Positions 18,185-27,070 of a DNA stretch of 64,000 nt are shown here, in pieces. The first letter of the stretch is position 1. Every line of letters begins with the position of its first letter. Both the position numbers and the translations under genes were made by a program. The notes beneath the pieces were generated by a model. It was given only the letters and a program-made list of their open reading frames with translations, made no database searches and was not told the origin of the DNA. Source of the DNA: Atopomonas sediminilitoris (GTDB lineage: Bacteria; Pseudomonadota; Gammaproteobacteria; Pseudomonadales; Pseudomonadaceae); contig NZ_JAKUMM010000001.1 in assembly GCF_022601735.1 (NCBI RefSeq), positions 1-64,000 of the forward strand, given 5' to 3'.

Positions 18185-18264
18185 CTGGGAAAAAGCACGG
18201 CGCCACAAAGGCGCCGCTAGGCCAAAGGAGCAATCACGAAAGGCCTGGAAGATGGGGGAAATCT

Positions 18265-18624
18265 TTACTGATGGCATTCCTTGTCGGCCATCATCAGCTT
18301 GTGCTCTCGAATCATTTGACCCAGCACGTCGTCTACCAGCTTGTCATGCTTCTCCATCCAGGCCAGATGCTCTTCGGCAGACATGTCTGGCGCGGGATGT
18401 TCATTGTGCAGCTGGCTCATGAGGTCTTCGAGCATGTTCATGTGCTCCTTCATATGCACATGCCGCTCGCCGACTGGGGCCTTCTCTGCCTGGATCAGCA
18501 CGGCTTCCGCTTTGTCGCGCATCTGCTGGATGCGCTCGAGTACACGGTCGCTGCCCCCTTCGGCCCAAGCCATAGAAGAGAGCAGTAGCGAGCCTACCAG
18601 AAGCAAAGGTTTCAGCGATTTCAT
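18265..18624 (-). CDS. secreted AEGGSDR-family protein with helical C-terminal domain
   Basis: The 119-residue protein has a signal peptide (MKSLKPLLLVGSLLLSSMAW) then AEGGSDRVLERIQQMRDKAEAV, related to the proteins at 1746 and 8428. The rest is predicted all-helical and rich in His, Met and acidic residues (HVHMKEHMNMLEDLM, HEHP-like NEHPAPDMSAEEHLAWMEKHDK), ending in ECHQ. It is probably a periplasmic metal-binding helical protein. It is divergent from copR, and the shared 207-bp gap contains a CopR-type box. Confidence 0.78.
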   Translation of the reverse strand: MKSLKPLLLVGSLLLSSMAWAEGGSDRVLERIQQMRDKAEAVLIQAEKAPVGERHVHMKEHMNMLEDLMSQLHNEHPAPDMSAEEHLAWMEKHDKLVDDVLGQMIREHKLMMADKECHQ

Positions 18625-18752
18625 GGGACAGTCTCCATCAGTGCAAACCATGGGCGGCACCTCTGCTTTTGGTCTGTCGAGGGCCGAGAGCACAACCTAG
18701 TGCTCATGCTTGCACCTTAGACAAGCCACCCTGTCAGCGAGCTGAAGCCAGA

Positions 18753-18768
18753 ATTACATTTTCGTAAG
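18753..18768. promoter_or_regulatory. CopR-type box in the copR divergent promoter region
   Basis: ATTACATTTTCGTAAG lies between the AEGGSDR gene (minus) and copR (plus), suggesting autoregulation and shared control. Confidence 0.55.
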
Positions 18769-18831
18769 CTTCTGGTTGGGGCCGCGGTTTGCCTGCAAAC
18801 TCAGGCCACCCGATATTTGGAGTCTGCACAC

Positions 18832-19509
18832 ATGAAACTACTGGTAGCTGAAGACGAACCCAAAACAGGTACGTACCTCCAGCAAGGTCTCACCGAGGCT
18901 GGGTTCAATGTCGACCGGGTTATGACCGGTACAGATGCCCTTCAGCATGCACTTAGCGAAGCCTATGACCTGCTAATTCTGGATGTAATGATGCCTGGGC
19001 TGGACGGTTGGGAAGTGCTGCGCATGTTGCGCGCAGCAGGAAAAGACGTCCCCGTACTGTTCTTGACGGCACGCGATGGTGTGGAAGACCGCGTTAAAGG
19101 GTTGGAGCTGGGTGCGGACGACTACCTGATCAAGCCATTTGCTTTCTCAGAGCTTCTGGCCAGGGTCAGAACGCTGTTGCGCAGAGGTAATGGTTCGCCG
19201 ACGCAGACCACCATGAAAATTGCCGATCTGGAAGTCGATCTGATGAAGCGGCGTGCGATCCGTGGCGGGAAAAGAATTGACCTGACCGCGAAGGAGTTTT
19301 CACTGCTGGAACTGCTACTGCGCCGGCGCGGCGAGGTGCTCCCGAAGTCGCTGATTGCCTCTCAGGTTTGGGACATGAATTTCGACAGCGACACCAATGT
19401 CATTGAGGTTGCGGTACGCCGGCTACGCGCAAAAATCGATGACGATTTCGATCTCAAGCTGATTCATACCGCCCGCGGCATGGGATACATGATGGATGCT
19501 CCGGAGTGA
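18832..19509 (+). CDS. copR: copper response regulator CopR
   Basis: This is a 225-residue OmpR-family response regulator. The receiver domain begins [16 protein letters not shown], with phospho-acceptor Asp51 in LILDVMMPG and the conserved Lys in YLIKPF. The C-terminal winged helix ([26 protein letters not shown]...) is of the CusR/CopR/IrlR type. ATG 18832 matches the family start; an upstream frame adds five residues. It overlaps the kinase gene by 4 bp. It presumably binds the repeated 16-bp boxes in this island; that link is inferred. Confidence 0.93.
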   Translation: MKLLVAEDEPKTGTYLQQGLTEAGFNVDRVMTGTDALQHALSEAYDLLILDVMMPGLDGWEVLRMLRAAGKDVPVLFLTARDGVEDRVKGLELGADDYLIKPFAFSELLARVRTLLRRGNGSPTQTTMKIADLEVDLMKRRAIRGGKRIDLTAKEFSLLELLLRRRGEVLPKSLIASQVWDMNFDSDTNVIEVAVRRLRAKIDDDFDLKLIHTARGMGYMMDAPE

Positions 19510-20888
19510 ATATGAAGCACCTTTCGCTGACCGCACGCATGAGCCTGATGTTCATGTCCGCGGTAATTGCAGTCCTGACGGTAGCAGGGCTGAGTTTCAA
19601 TATGCTCAGCCAGCACCACTTCAAGATGCTGGATCGGCAGGCCCTGGTGGAGAAACTCGAATCCGCCAAACATATCCTCAACAATGCTCGCGGTGAAGCG
19701 AGCCTTTCGGAAGAATTACCGCAGTTGCGAGCTTTGCTGGGAGCCCATCAGGATCTGGCCGCCACTATCCTGGCCAGTGACGGTTCTGTACTGTTTTCCG
19801 ACCCCAGAGCAGTCGAAGTACCTGAGCGTTTCAGACGTGCAAATGAGCAGAGCATGTGGGAGTGGCAGAACGGCCAACACATGTACCGTGGCATGACGGA
19901 GCAAATCTCGGTAGCCGATCAGGCTGAGCCGCTCACAGCTTTGCTGATTCTTGACGTCACCAATCACACACACTTTTTCGACACGCTGCAACGATGGTTT
20001 TGGATTGGATTGGTCATCAGCGCCCTGTTCAGTGCCGCACTCGGCTGGGTGGTTGCTCGCAGCGGCCTTAGGCCTCTGCGGCAAGTCACTCATGTGGCCT
20101 CCGGGATGTCCGCTCGCTCGTTACAGGAGCGAATCCCTCTCGAACCAGTGCCGCGGGAACTTCAGCAACTGGTTCTCTCCTTCAATGCGATGTTGGCTCG
20201 GCTAGAGGATGCCTTCGTTAGGCTCTCCAATTTTTCGGCCGACATTGCCCACGAGCTACGAACTCCAGTCAGCAATCTGATGACCCACACCGAGGTCGTG
20301 CTGAGTAAAAAACGCGATATCAATGCCTATGAGGATAATCTGTACTCCAACCTGGAGGACTTGAAGCGCATGTCTCGGATGATTGATGACATGCTGTTCT
20401 TGGCCAAGGCTGATAATGGCCTGATCATCCCCGAGCAGGCCAGGATCGAACTGGCTGACGTAGTCTTCAAGCTGTTTGACTACTACCACCTTCTGGCCGA
20501 AGAGCGCGGCATTGAACTATCGCTCACAGGCACAGGCCAAGTGCTGGGAGATCGGCTGATGCTTGATCGTGCACTCTCCAACTTGCTGTCCAATGCGCTG
20601 CGCTACACGCCGGCGGGACAGACAATTTCGGTTCTGATCCGCGAGACAGAGGACTCCACTACCTTCAGTATCGAGAACCCAGGGGACACAATCAGCTCAG
20701 AGCATCTAGAGAAGCTCTTCGACCGCTTTTACCGGGTTGACCCCGCTCGGCGGGAGGGCAGCCCGAGCAACGCCGGGCTCGGGCTTGCAATCACCCGATC
20801 CATCATTGAGGCTCACAAAGGCCGCATCTGGTGCACCTCAGCCGCTGGCCTCACGGGCTTTCACATCGAATTGCCCCATTCCAGATGA
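19506..20888 (+). CDS. copS: copper sensor histidine kinase CopS
   Basis: The kinase has about 460 residues, starting at GTG 19506 (overlapping copR) or ATG 19512. It has an N-terminal transmembrane helix ([20 protein letters not shown]), a periplasmic sensor domain of about 130 residues, a second helix ([20 protein letters not shown]), HAMP, the phospho-site His249 in [13 protein letters not shown], and N, G1 and G2 ATP-binding boxes ([34 protein letters not shown]). This is the heavy-metal kinase family of CusS/CopS/IrlS. It probably senses periplasmic copper. Confidence 0.93.
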   Translation: MNMKHLSLTARMSLMFMSAVIAVLTVAGLSFNMLSQHHFKMLDRQALVEKLESAKHILNNARGEASLSEELPQLRALLGAHQDLAATILASDGSVLFSDPRAVEVPERFRRANEQSMWEWQNGQHMYRGMTEQISVADQAEPLTALLILDVTNHTHFFDTLQRWFWIGLVISALFSAALGWVVARSGLRPLRQVTHVASGMSARSLQERIPLEPVPRELQQLVLSFNAMLARLEDAFVRLSNFSADIAHELRTPVSNLMTHTEVVLSKKRDINAYEDNLYSNLEDLKRMSRMIDDMLFLAKADNGLIIPEQARIELADVVFKLFDYYHLLAEERGIELSLTGTGQVLGDRLMLDRALSNLLSNALRYTPAGQTISVLIRETEDSTTFSIENPGDTISSEHLEKLFDRFYRVDPARREGSPSNAGLGLAITRSIIEAHKGRIWCTSAAGLTGFHIELPHSR

Positions 20889-20923
20889 TGCCGGTCTGGC
20901 GGTAAGTAGGCTACAGCTAACCG

Positions 20924-21139
20924 CTAGCCCAACTTGACAGGGTGGGTGCAGGTGCAACTCGACTGAGCGCAGATTGCATTCGCCATCCAGATAGGCAACG
21001 AGCGGTGAGCTGACACTAGAGCCCCCCATTCGTTCTCGGGTAGTAGCTTATGAAGTTTGGAAACGGCATCACCCACGCTTGCTTCACCAAGCCAATCCAA
21101 TACTCGAATGGCGTCCCCCGCTCCAGTAGCGCCAAGCAC
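20924..21139 (-). pseudogene. gene remnant, possibly the end of an AbiEi/DUF6088-like antitoxin
   Basis: A 71-codon frame from GTG 21139, whose coding-like sequence extends about 10 codons further upstream to a TGA. It reads RVLDWLGEASVGDAVSKLHKLLPENEWGALVSAHRSLPIWMANAI. The ending, an LPxxEW block followed by LPxWMAxAI, recalls the C-terminus of DUF6088/AbiEi-type antitoxins. No N-terminal winged helix is present, so if real it is a fragment. It occupies the otherwise gene-free stretch between copS and the left att site; nothing else was recognised there except TTGGCAACCAA twice in tandem at about 21179-21200. Confidence 0.35.
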
Positions 21140-21241
21140 GTCAGGTTGCCGGAAGCCCTCACAGCCTAGCCAATCTCAATTGGCAACCAATTGGCAACCA
21201 GAAAGATAAAAATAGCACTAGCATCAAAAACCTACAGGCAT

Positions 21242-21280
21242 AAAAAAATCCAGTCACCGTTAAGTGGCTGGATTTTCTAG
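21242..21280 (-). terminator. duplicated tRNA-Pro terminator at the left island end
   Basis: On the minus strand AAAATCCAG and CTGGATTTT pair around a loop and run into a T-tract. It is a diverged copy of the terminator behind the intact tRNA-Pro at 35565-35605, with a compensatory base-pair change. Confidence 0.6.
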
Positions 21281-21334
21281 GGTTTTTTGGTCGGGACGGA
21301 GTGATTCGAACACTCGACCCCTTGCACCCCATGC
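21269..21334. repeat. left attachment repeat (3' part of tRNA-Pro)
   Basis: These 66 bases are identical to 35595-35660 and include the 3' 47 nucleotides of tRNA-Pro (21288-21334), from the anticodon stem to CCA. The tRNA 5' half is missing, so this copy is not a functional tRNA. It marks the left junction of the integrated island. Confidence 0.9.
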
Positions 21335-21464
21335 GGTTAATAACCGTATCTCACTGGACGTTGGAAAACCTCAAAAGAAAGGCTAAAACCTAGTAATTAC
21401 AATGCCTGCAGGCTATCTTATCGTCCATTGAAGTACAGAGAGATACAGGCAAAGCCGGCCTTTC

Positions 21465-21487
21465 TGTTTACCCCTCTGTTTACCCCT
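21465..21487 (+). repeat. paired integrase arm-like sites, left end
   Basis: TGTTTACCCCT occurs at 21465-21475 and 21477-21487, a 12-bp period, just before the integrase start. The same pair recurs near the right end (35515-35537). Arm-type binding sites of the integrase are the likely explanation. Confidence 0.6.
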
Positions 21488-21495
21488 GAGGCGAT

Positions 21496-22950
21496 ATGAC
21501 CAGATACCCTAAAGCAGGAAAAGGCTCGCCATGGAAGGTCAAAGAACTGGCGGCGATTCCTGCCGAATGGAAGGGTGACACCATAAGCGACAGCGGCGGC
21601 CTATCCGGGGAGATCCGCACCAGACAAGATGGCTCGGTGAGTATTCGGTTCAAGTATGGATTCCGCTGGCAAGGCAAGACTGTATGGCACCAATGCGGAA
21701 CCTACCCGGATACCGGCATAGCAGAGATACGTGCAGAACGGGATAAAGCGCGACAACAGGTGGCCGAAGGGATAAACCCGACAGACGCTAAGAAAGCCGC
21801 CAGAATCGAAGCGCAGGCCGCCATAGCTGCAACCATTGCCGCGGCCGAACGTCAAGCAGCCGAAAACCTAACCGTCGCTGATTTGTTCGAAGCCTGGCTA
21901 ATAGATGGCGTGCGACGCGAGGACGGCAATGCAGAGTTGCGCCGGAGCTTCGCCAAGGACGTGCTGCCCGTTGTCGGTAAGAAGATGATCCGAGAGCTGT
22001 CCAAGCAAGACTTGCTAGCGGTTCTGCGCGCCGCGAAGAAGCGCGGGCTGAATAGAACGTTGGTAATCCTGAACAACGACATGCGCCAGATGTTGCGCTG
22101 GGCTGAAAAGCACAAGCCCTGGCGCGGCCTGATGTCGGACGGCAACCCCGCCGACCTTATGACACCCAAGGTATTGGATGACCTCAAGCTGCTGGACGCG
22201 GACTACAACGAAGTGCGCGACCGCACGTTATCGCCCGCTGAAGTTCGAGAGCTGCGCGACATATTCGCCAAGTTGGAGAGCGATTACGACGCCCTGCCCG
22301 AGGGGCAAAAGTATTCGGGCATTCGCCCGGTAAATCAGCGTGTGCAATGCGCCGTCTGGATCTGCCTGAGTACCCTTTGCCGTATTGGTGAGCTGCTCAT
22401 GTCCGAGTGGCAGCATATCGATCTGGAGGCCGGGACGTGGTTCATTCCTGCGGCCAACACCAAAGGCCGGCACCGCAAGCGCAAGGACAACAACGTCACC
22501 CTGTCACCCTTTGCCCGGCGCCAGTTCGAAGTGCTGCACAAGTTGACCGGCGCAACGCCCTATGTGTTCCCCAACACGAAAGGCGACGGCCACGTCTGCA
22601 CCAAGACAGTCAGCAAGCTGGTAGGCGACCGGCAATGCAAGTTCAAGAACCGCAGCAAGCCACTGTCAGGCCGCCAGCATAACGACACACTGGTATTGGC
22701 AGGCGGGGCCAATGGCGAGTGGACGCCGCACGACCTGCGCCGCACTGGCTCGACAATGATGCAATCGCTTGGGGTAGTGCCCGACATTATCGACCTGTGC
22801 CAGGGCCACGCAGTCGAAGCGCCCAAGGTTCGCGGCGCCTACCAACATTACGACTACGCCAGGGAAAAGGCCGAAGCCTGGCGGCTGCTCGGCGAGCGAA
22901 TCGAGGCGTTGTTGACGGCTGACAACGTGCTGGAGTTCCGCCGCGCCTAA
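21496..22950 (+). CDS. int: tyrosine-type integrase of the island
   Basis: The 484-residue site-specific recombinase has an N-terminal arm-binding DUF4102-like domain (TISDSGGLSGEIRTRQDGSVSIRFKY), a central core-binding domain and a C-terminal catalytic domain. Catalytic residues are visible: Arg296 in LCRIGELLMSEW, His412 and Arg415 in TPHDLRRT, His438 in CQGHAVE, and a Tyr in YQHYDY (449-454). It lies directly inside the left att repeat and most likely inserted the island into the tRNA-Pro 3' end. GAGG is placed correctly before ATG 21496. Confidence 0.95.
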   Translation: MTRYPKAGKGSPWKVKELAAIPAEWKGDTISDSGGLSGEIRTRQDGSVSIRFKYGFRWQGKTVWHQCGTYPDTGIAEIRAERDKARQQVAEGINPTDAKKAARIEAQAAIAATIAAAERQAAENLTVADLFEAWLIDGVRREDGNAELRRSFAKDVLPVVGKKMIRELSKQDLLAVLRAAKKRGLNRTLVILNNDMRQMLRWAEKHKPWRGLMSDGNPADLMTPKVLDDLKLLDADYNEVRDRTLSPAEVRELRDIFAKLESDYDALPEGQKYSGIRPVNQRVQCAVWICLSTLCRIGELLMSEWQHIDLEAGTWFIPAANTKGRHRKRKDNNVTLSPFARRQFEVLHKLTGATPYVFPNTKGDGHVCTKTVSKLVGDRQCKFKNRSKPLSGRQHNDTLVLAGGANGEWTPHDLRRTGSTMMQSLGVVPDIIDLCQGHAVEAPKVRGAYQHYDYAREKAEAWRLLGERIEALLTADNVLEFRRA

Positions 22951-23052
22951 ACGAGTTACCGGCTGGCCTAGGGTCGCCCCCGAAATGCGGGCATCCCACC
23001 TGCCCCGGCCAGCCGATCTATTCAGAAGCGGAAGAGCCTGGGAGGGCGAATC

Positions 23053-23652
23053 ATGGACAAGCAGGCAAAACAATCAGCCTGGGAGCCTGGCATGGAAATC
23101 AGCTCCGAAGCCCAGTATCACGAAGTAACGGAGCGGCTGGCCAGAGAGCTTTTGCAGGCATACACACCGGAGCAGTTGGCTGTAATAACGGCGCAGCATC
23201 TGATCTATGTGGATGGGCTCAAGAGCGGCAGTGGCAAGGCAAAGGAGTCTATCCAACGCGCGAATGAAATCATCCAAGCCAAGAATGTGCAGATTCAACA
23301 TGAAATCTTGAAAAACGAAGATTTATCAAGAAACACAGCCAGAATCTCGAAGATCGTGCTGGAAGCATGGAAAAACAAGACCACTAAAAAAAGGATGTCA
23401 GGTCTTGATCAATTTAACGAAGACAAATCTGCCGCTATCGAGCGCGCCCAAGTCATCGCCAAACAACAATGGCAGGCCGACGCCGCGAAGGAAATCCGCA
23501 TAGGGAATATGGCTGACCGAGTTTACAGGGCGCTCGTTGATGAAGGCTTTAAAGAGTCACTGCCAGACACTCCCGACCGCCTCAAACAATGGATAAAGCC
23601 CGTCGCACCGAAATACGCCAGCCAAGCTGGTCGCTCCCGCAAAACCTCCTGA
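23053..23652 (+). CDS. hypothetical island protein with coiled-coil-like centre
   Basis: The 199-residue soluble protein (MDKQAKQSAWEPGMEIS...) is not recognised. Residues about 65-115 are charged and helical (KAKESIQRANEIIQAKNVQIQHEI), suggesting a coiled coil. The end is basic (YASQAGRSRKTS). GGGAGG precedes the ATG. It follows the integrase by 100 bp and may be co-transcribed with it. Function unknown. Confidence 0.7.
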   Translation: MDKQAKQSAWEPGMEISSEAQYHEVTERLARELLQAYTPEQLAVITAQHLIYVDGLKSGSGKAKESIQRANEIIQAKNVQIQHEILKNEDLSRNTARISKIVLEAWKNKTTKKRMSGLDQFNEDKSAAIERAQVIAKQQWQADAAKEIRIGNMADRVYRALVDEGFKESLPDTPDRLKQWIKPVAPKYASQAGRSRKTS

Positions 23653-23662
23653 GCGTATCGGA

Positions 23663-23693
23663 TAACCCCATAACTATAACGGTTAACCCCATA
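23663..23693 (+). repeat. two direct repeats TAACCCCATA upstream of alpA
   Basis: TAACCCCATA occurs at 23663-23672 and 23684-23693, exactly 21 bp apart (two helical turns), about 100 bp before the alpA-like start. They may be operator or excisionase sites. Confidence 0.4.
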
Positions 23694-23789
23694 TCCGTTA
23701 CGGCTGGGGAATTTTCCCGCCCTGCCCTGCTAGATAAGTTTCGGCCACTTCATCCGCTAAGCGCCAGCGAGCGCAAAGGAGATTTGGCT

Positions 23790-24017
23790 ATGCCTGTCAT
23801 CACTACCCACCCGCCCAAACGCTTTACCCGCCCAGATCGCCGTATCTACCGGCTGCAACAAGTCATGGACGCGACCGGCTTCGGTCGCGCCTGGATTTAC
23901 GAATTGATGAGCAAGGGCGAATTCCCGAAGGCCCGAAAAATCGGCGCCCGTGCTGTCGGCTGGGACTCGCTGGAGGTCGAGCAGTGGGTGACTGATCGTC
24001 TGGAGGGGCGCGCATGA
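23790..24017 (+). CDS. AlpA-family regulator/excisionase-like protein
   Basis: This 75-residue MerR-like winged-helix protein reads RRIYRLQQVMDATGFGRAWIYELMSKGEFPKARKIGARAVGWDSLEVEQWVTDR, the classic AlpA/phage CP4-57 regulator pattern. Such proteins activate integrase genes or act as excisionases. AAAGGAG precedes ATG 23790; the longer frame to 23589 overlaps the previous gene and was rejected. Its stop overlaps the next start (ATGA). Confidence 0.92.
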   Translation: MPVITTHPPKRFTRPDRRIYRLQQVMDATGFGRAWIYELMSKGEFPKARKIGARAVGWDSLEVEQWVTDRLEGRA

Positions 24018-24169
24018 AAAAGGCGACCCGTCCCGTAGAACAAAGCCGCCCGCGCAAGGCCGAGTCTATCAGTTCCGTACTGCACACGTTCGCACTCGAT
24101 TGCACCTTCGGCCTGCTGATCGCGCTTACTGTGTTCGGCTGTGTCTGGCTGGCGGAGGTGCTGGCATGA
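24014..24169 (+). CDS. small single-pass membrane protein
   Basis: This 51-residue protein has a basic N-terminus (MKKATRPVEQSRPRKAE) and one transmembrane helix (FGLLIALTVFGCVWLAEVL). It overlaps both neighbours by 4 bp (ATGA), which supports translation as part of the module. Family and function unknown. Confidence 0.6.
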   Translation: MKKATRPVEQSRPRKAESISSVLHTFALDCTFGLLIALTVFGCVWLAEVLA

Positions 24170-24405
24170 CTACCTACGCCAAACACCGGATTGAGGATCA
24201 CGAAGCCTTCATTCTGGACGAACTGCTGCCTCACATCATCGGCTATGCCCGCGCCAGTAGTACTCCGAGCGAGGTGGTTGCCATGGCCTGTTGCCTGAGT
24301 CTGGCGACGATACTGCAAGCCAAGGGCCTGAGTCGTGAATCGCTGCGCCAGTGCATCAACGGCGCACGCCTGCCGATCCACGACGCGCCGGAGGAACTGC
24401 AATGA
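24166..24405 (+). CDS. small hypothetical protein of the island module
   Basis: The 79-residue protein (MTTYAKHRIEDHEAFILDELLPHIIGYARASSTPSEVVAMACCLSLATIL...) starts at an ATGA overlap with the preceding gene and ends in an ATGA overlap with the primase-like gene. It is mostly helical, with no motif I recognise. Confidence 0.65.
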   Translation: MTTYAKHRIEDHEAFILDELLPHIIGYARASSTPSEVVAMACCLSLATILQAKGLSRESLRQCINGARLPIHDAPEELQ

Positions 24406-25397
24406 AGCCCTTTCACTTCGAGATTCAGCGCATCGCCGATGCCGCCTTGCCGCAGGCCGACACGCTGCTCGCCGACTGGCTGCCGGATGGCACCCGCAAG
24501 GGTGTGGAGTACTGGCCGACCAATCCGGTACGCGGCGACCGTCGACCGGGCAGCTTCAGCATCAACACGAGCACCGGCACCTGGCACGACTTCGCCAGCG
24601 GCGATAAAGGCGGCGACCTTGTATCGCTGATGGCCTACCTTCGCGGCTGCCGGCAAATGGATGCCGCCCGCATAATTGCCCAGCAGCTCGGACTTCCGTG
24701 CGGCGGCGAGCGTTCTAAGCCCGACCTGCTCGCCGAGGAAGTCGAGCGCCAGCGCATCGCCCGCCAGCGTGAACAGCGCCAGCGCAAAGCCGATGCAGAG
24801 CGCCAGGCCGGGTGGGATCGTGCAGCCGCCCGAGCACGTTGTGATTTCGCCCTTGCTGACGCGCCTGATCCCGACCACCCGTACCTGAGCCGCAAGCGCA
24901 TCAAGCCGCACCACCTGCGCCAGCTCGGCGACATGCTGCTCGCCCCGATTTGCTGGCGCGGGGAAGTGGTGAACCTGCAGCGCATCGCCGCCGATGGCTC
25001 CAAGCGTTTCTTGCCTGGCGGCAGGATCACCGGCTGCTATTGCCCGTTCGGACGTATCGAGGCCGGCGTCGAGCTGCTGATCGTCGAGGGCATCGCCACC
25101 GCTGCCAGCCTGCATGAGCAGACCGGCAAGCCAGTAGCCGTAGCACTGAGCGCCGGCAATCTGCTGGCGGTCGGCGAGGAGCTGAAGCACCGCTATCCCG
25201 ATGCGGTGCTGGTCATCGCTGGCGACGATGACCGCGCCAAGGAAGCCGAGGGCAAACCCAATGCGGGCAAGCTGGCGGCGATCCATGCGGCTGGCCGGCT
25301 CGGTTGCGGGTACGTCCTGCCGGCCTGGCCGGAGGATGCGCCGCAGAGTTTGAGCGACTTCAATGATCTGGCCGCGTGGCTGGAGGGCGGGGTATGA
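24402..25397 (+). CDS. Toprim-domain primase-like protein
   Basis: The 331-residue protein has an N-terminal primase-like region (GSFSINTSTGTWHDFASGDKGGDLVSLMAYL) as in phage and plasmid primases. After a basic linker comes a Toprim domain (ELLIVEGIATAASLHEQTG, then VLVIAGDDD with the DxD). It probably acts in initiation of element DNA replication. It is coupled to the DUF3987 gene by a 4-bp overlap. Confidence 0.85.
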   Translation: MKPFHFEIQRIADAALPQADTLLADWLPDGTRKGVEYWPTNPVRGDRRPGSFSINTSTGTWHDFASGDKGGDLVSLMAYLRGCRQMDAARIIAQQLGLPCGGERSKPDLLAEEVERQRIARQREQRQRKADAERQAGWDRAAARARCDFALADAPDPDHPYLSRKRIKPHHLRQLGDMLLAPICWRGEVVNLQRIAADGSKRFLPGGRITGCYCPFGRIEAGVELLIVEGIATAASLHEQTGKPVAVALSAGNLLAVGEELKHRYPDAVLVIAGDDDRAKEAEGKPNAGKLAAIHAAGRLGCGYVLPAWPEDAPQSLSDFNDLAAWLEGGV

Positions 25398-27070
25398 GTG
25401 CGCCGCTGATGACAGATGTTCAGATCCCGAGTGGGCTGGCGCCTCAACCGCTGCTGCCGGATACCACACCACCGACACCCTACCCGGTTGATGCACTGCC
25501 TCATGTAATGCGTGAAGCGGTCGAGGCGATTGTCGAGCACGAGCTGGTTCCCGCCGCCATTGCAGGGCAGTGTGTTATCGGGGCTACCACCCACCTCGCG
25601 CAGACCCGTGTCAACGCCTGGCACCCAAAGGGTAAGCCCGGAGGATCGCCCTGCTCACTGTTTTCATTGTCTTTGTTCGGCAGCGGAGAAGGTAAATCGA
25701 GCGCGAGAAAACTGGCCTTCAAAACAATCGACGAGGCGGAAAAGGAGGCCCGTACCCGCTACCGCCAGGTCAGCGCAGATATCGAGGCTATGGCCGCCGG
25801 CCTGAAGGGTAAGGCACGTACGGAGTTCCTCGCCGCAAATCCGCTGCCGCCTGATCCGCAAACCCAGTTCAGTGATGCGACCTTTGAGCCGTTAGCCGGC
25901 GAGTTTATCCGGGGTAAGCCGGCGGCGAGCTGGGACACGGATGAAGGCGGGCAAATGCTTGGTGGTTCATCGCTGAAGGCGGACACCGTGGCCGCGACCC
26001 TGGGCGGGCTGACCAAGGGTTTCGATGATGGACGCTTCGAGCGCACCCGTTCCAAGGGCAACCTGGAAGGCTCGGGCGTGGCCTACAACCGCCGCCTGAG
26101 CATTCACCTGCTGGCACAGCCGGTAACGGTCGCCGAGGCGCTAAGTAACCCTCTGATGGCAGGCCAAGGCTTTCTTGCGCGGTTTCTACTGGCTGCGCCG
26201 GATAGTTTGGCCGGGCAACGTTTCACCACTGTCGAGGCACTGAAGCGTAGCTCCTACGCTGATTCACGCCTGCAACGCTATTGGGGGCGCTGCCAAGAGA
26301 TCGCCGCCAGCCCCGAGCATATCGACCTGGAAACAGGTGAAGTCAGGCCGCCGGTGCTGCAGCTCGATGCTAAGGCGGTTGAGGTTTGGGTGGACTTTCG
26401 CAACGAGATCGAAAGCCACCTCGGGCTGCTCGGGAAGTTTGCGGGAATCAAGCCGTTTGCCAACCGCGGAGCCGAGCAGGCGCTGCGCCTGGCTACCGTG
26501 CTGGGATGCTTCGAGGGTATCGAGCAAATCGACGACGACTGTATGCGCCGGGCCTGCATGCTGGTGCGCTACTCGCTGTCGGAGTGGCTGCGCTATACCG
26601 ATGCTGGCGCGGTTAATCCTGATCTGCAAAAAGCTGCCGACCTGATGAACTGGCTGCGCGATCCAAAACGCATAGAGAAATGGCAAGAGTTCCACGTCAA
26701 TGATCTGGGCAAGTCGGGGCCGGCCGCGATGCGTTCGGCCAAGGTTCGCGACAGGGTGCTCGCCATTCTGATTCGGTATAACCACCTGCTGACCAGCGAC
26801 GGCAAGCAATTCAGACTCAACCTTCTTGCGGAACCTGCGGATTCTGCGGAAAGCCAGCAATCACGCGGACTTGCGGTTGCGGAGGCTTTGCGGAAAGTTG
26901 CGGCCCCAAAGCGAGTCATCCCCGCCGAGAGCCTGGCATCCGCAGCGTCTCCGCAAACTTCCGCAGAACTTCAGCAAGCTGAAACTCAGCAATCACGCGG
27001 CTTTCCGCAGAATCCGCAGCATCCGCATCCGCTCGCAGATGCCGAAGAGCATTGGCAGGTGGCGCTATGA
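25394..27070 (+). CDS. DUF3987 protein (replication-associated)
   Basis: The 558-residue protein shows the DUF3987/YfjI pattern: LPHVMREAVEAIVEHELVPAAIAGQ, a degenerate Walker-like LFGSGEGKSSARKLAF, and the helicase-like LNPLMAGQGFLARFLL region. Such proteins follow primase-like genes in integrated elements and are thought to take part in replication. The last 70 residues are Pro/Ala/Ser/Gln-rich with repeated SQQSRG/TQQSRGF. ATG 25394 overlaps the previous stop; the end overlaps the next start (ATGA). Confidence 0.85.
   Translation: MSAPLMTDVQIPSGLAPQPLLPDTTPPTPYPVDALPHVMREAVEAIVEHELVPAAIAGQCVIGATTHLAQTRVNAWHPKGKPGGSPCSLFSLSLFGSGEGKSSARKLAFKTIDEAEKEARTRYRQVSADIEAMAAGLKGKARTEFLAANPLPPDPQTQFSDATFEPLAGEFIRGKPAASWDTDEGGQMLGGSSLKADTVAATLGGLTKGFDDGRFERTRSKGNLEGSGVAYNRRLSIHLLAQPVTVAEALSNPLMAGQGFLARFLLAAPDSLAGQRFTTVEALKRSSYADSRLQRYWGRCQEIAASPEHIDLETGEVRPPVLQLDAKAVEVWVDFRNEIESHLGLLGKFAGIKPFANRGAEQALRLATVLGCFEGIEQIDDDCMRRACMLVRYSLSEWLRYTDAGAVNPDLQKAADLMNWLRDPKRIEKWQEFHVNDLGKSGPAAMRSAKVRDRVLAILIRYNHLLTSDGKQFRLNLLAEPADSAESQQSRGLAVAEALRKVAAPKRVIPAESLASAASPQTSAELQQAETQQSRGFPQNPQHPHPLADAEEHWQVAL

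Noticed and set aside
21288..21334. Second tRNA-Pro gene
   Set aside because: Only the 3' 47 nt are present. The D-arm and 5' acceptor strand are replaced by unrelated DNA, so it is an att copy.
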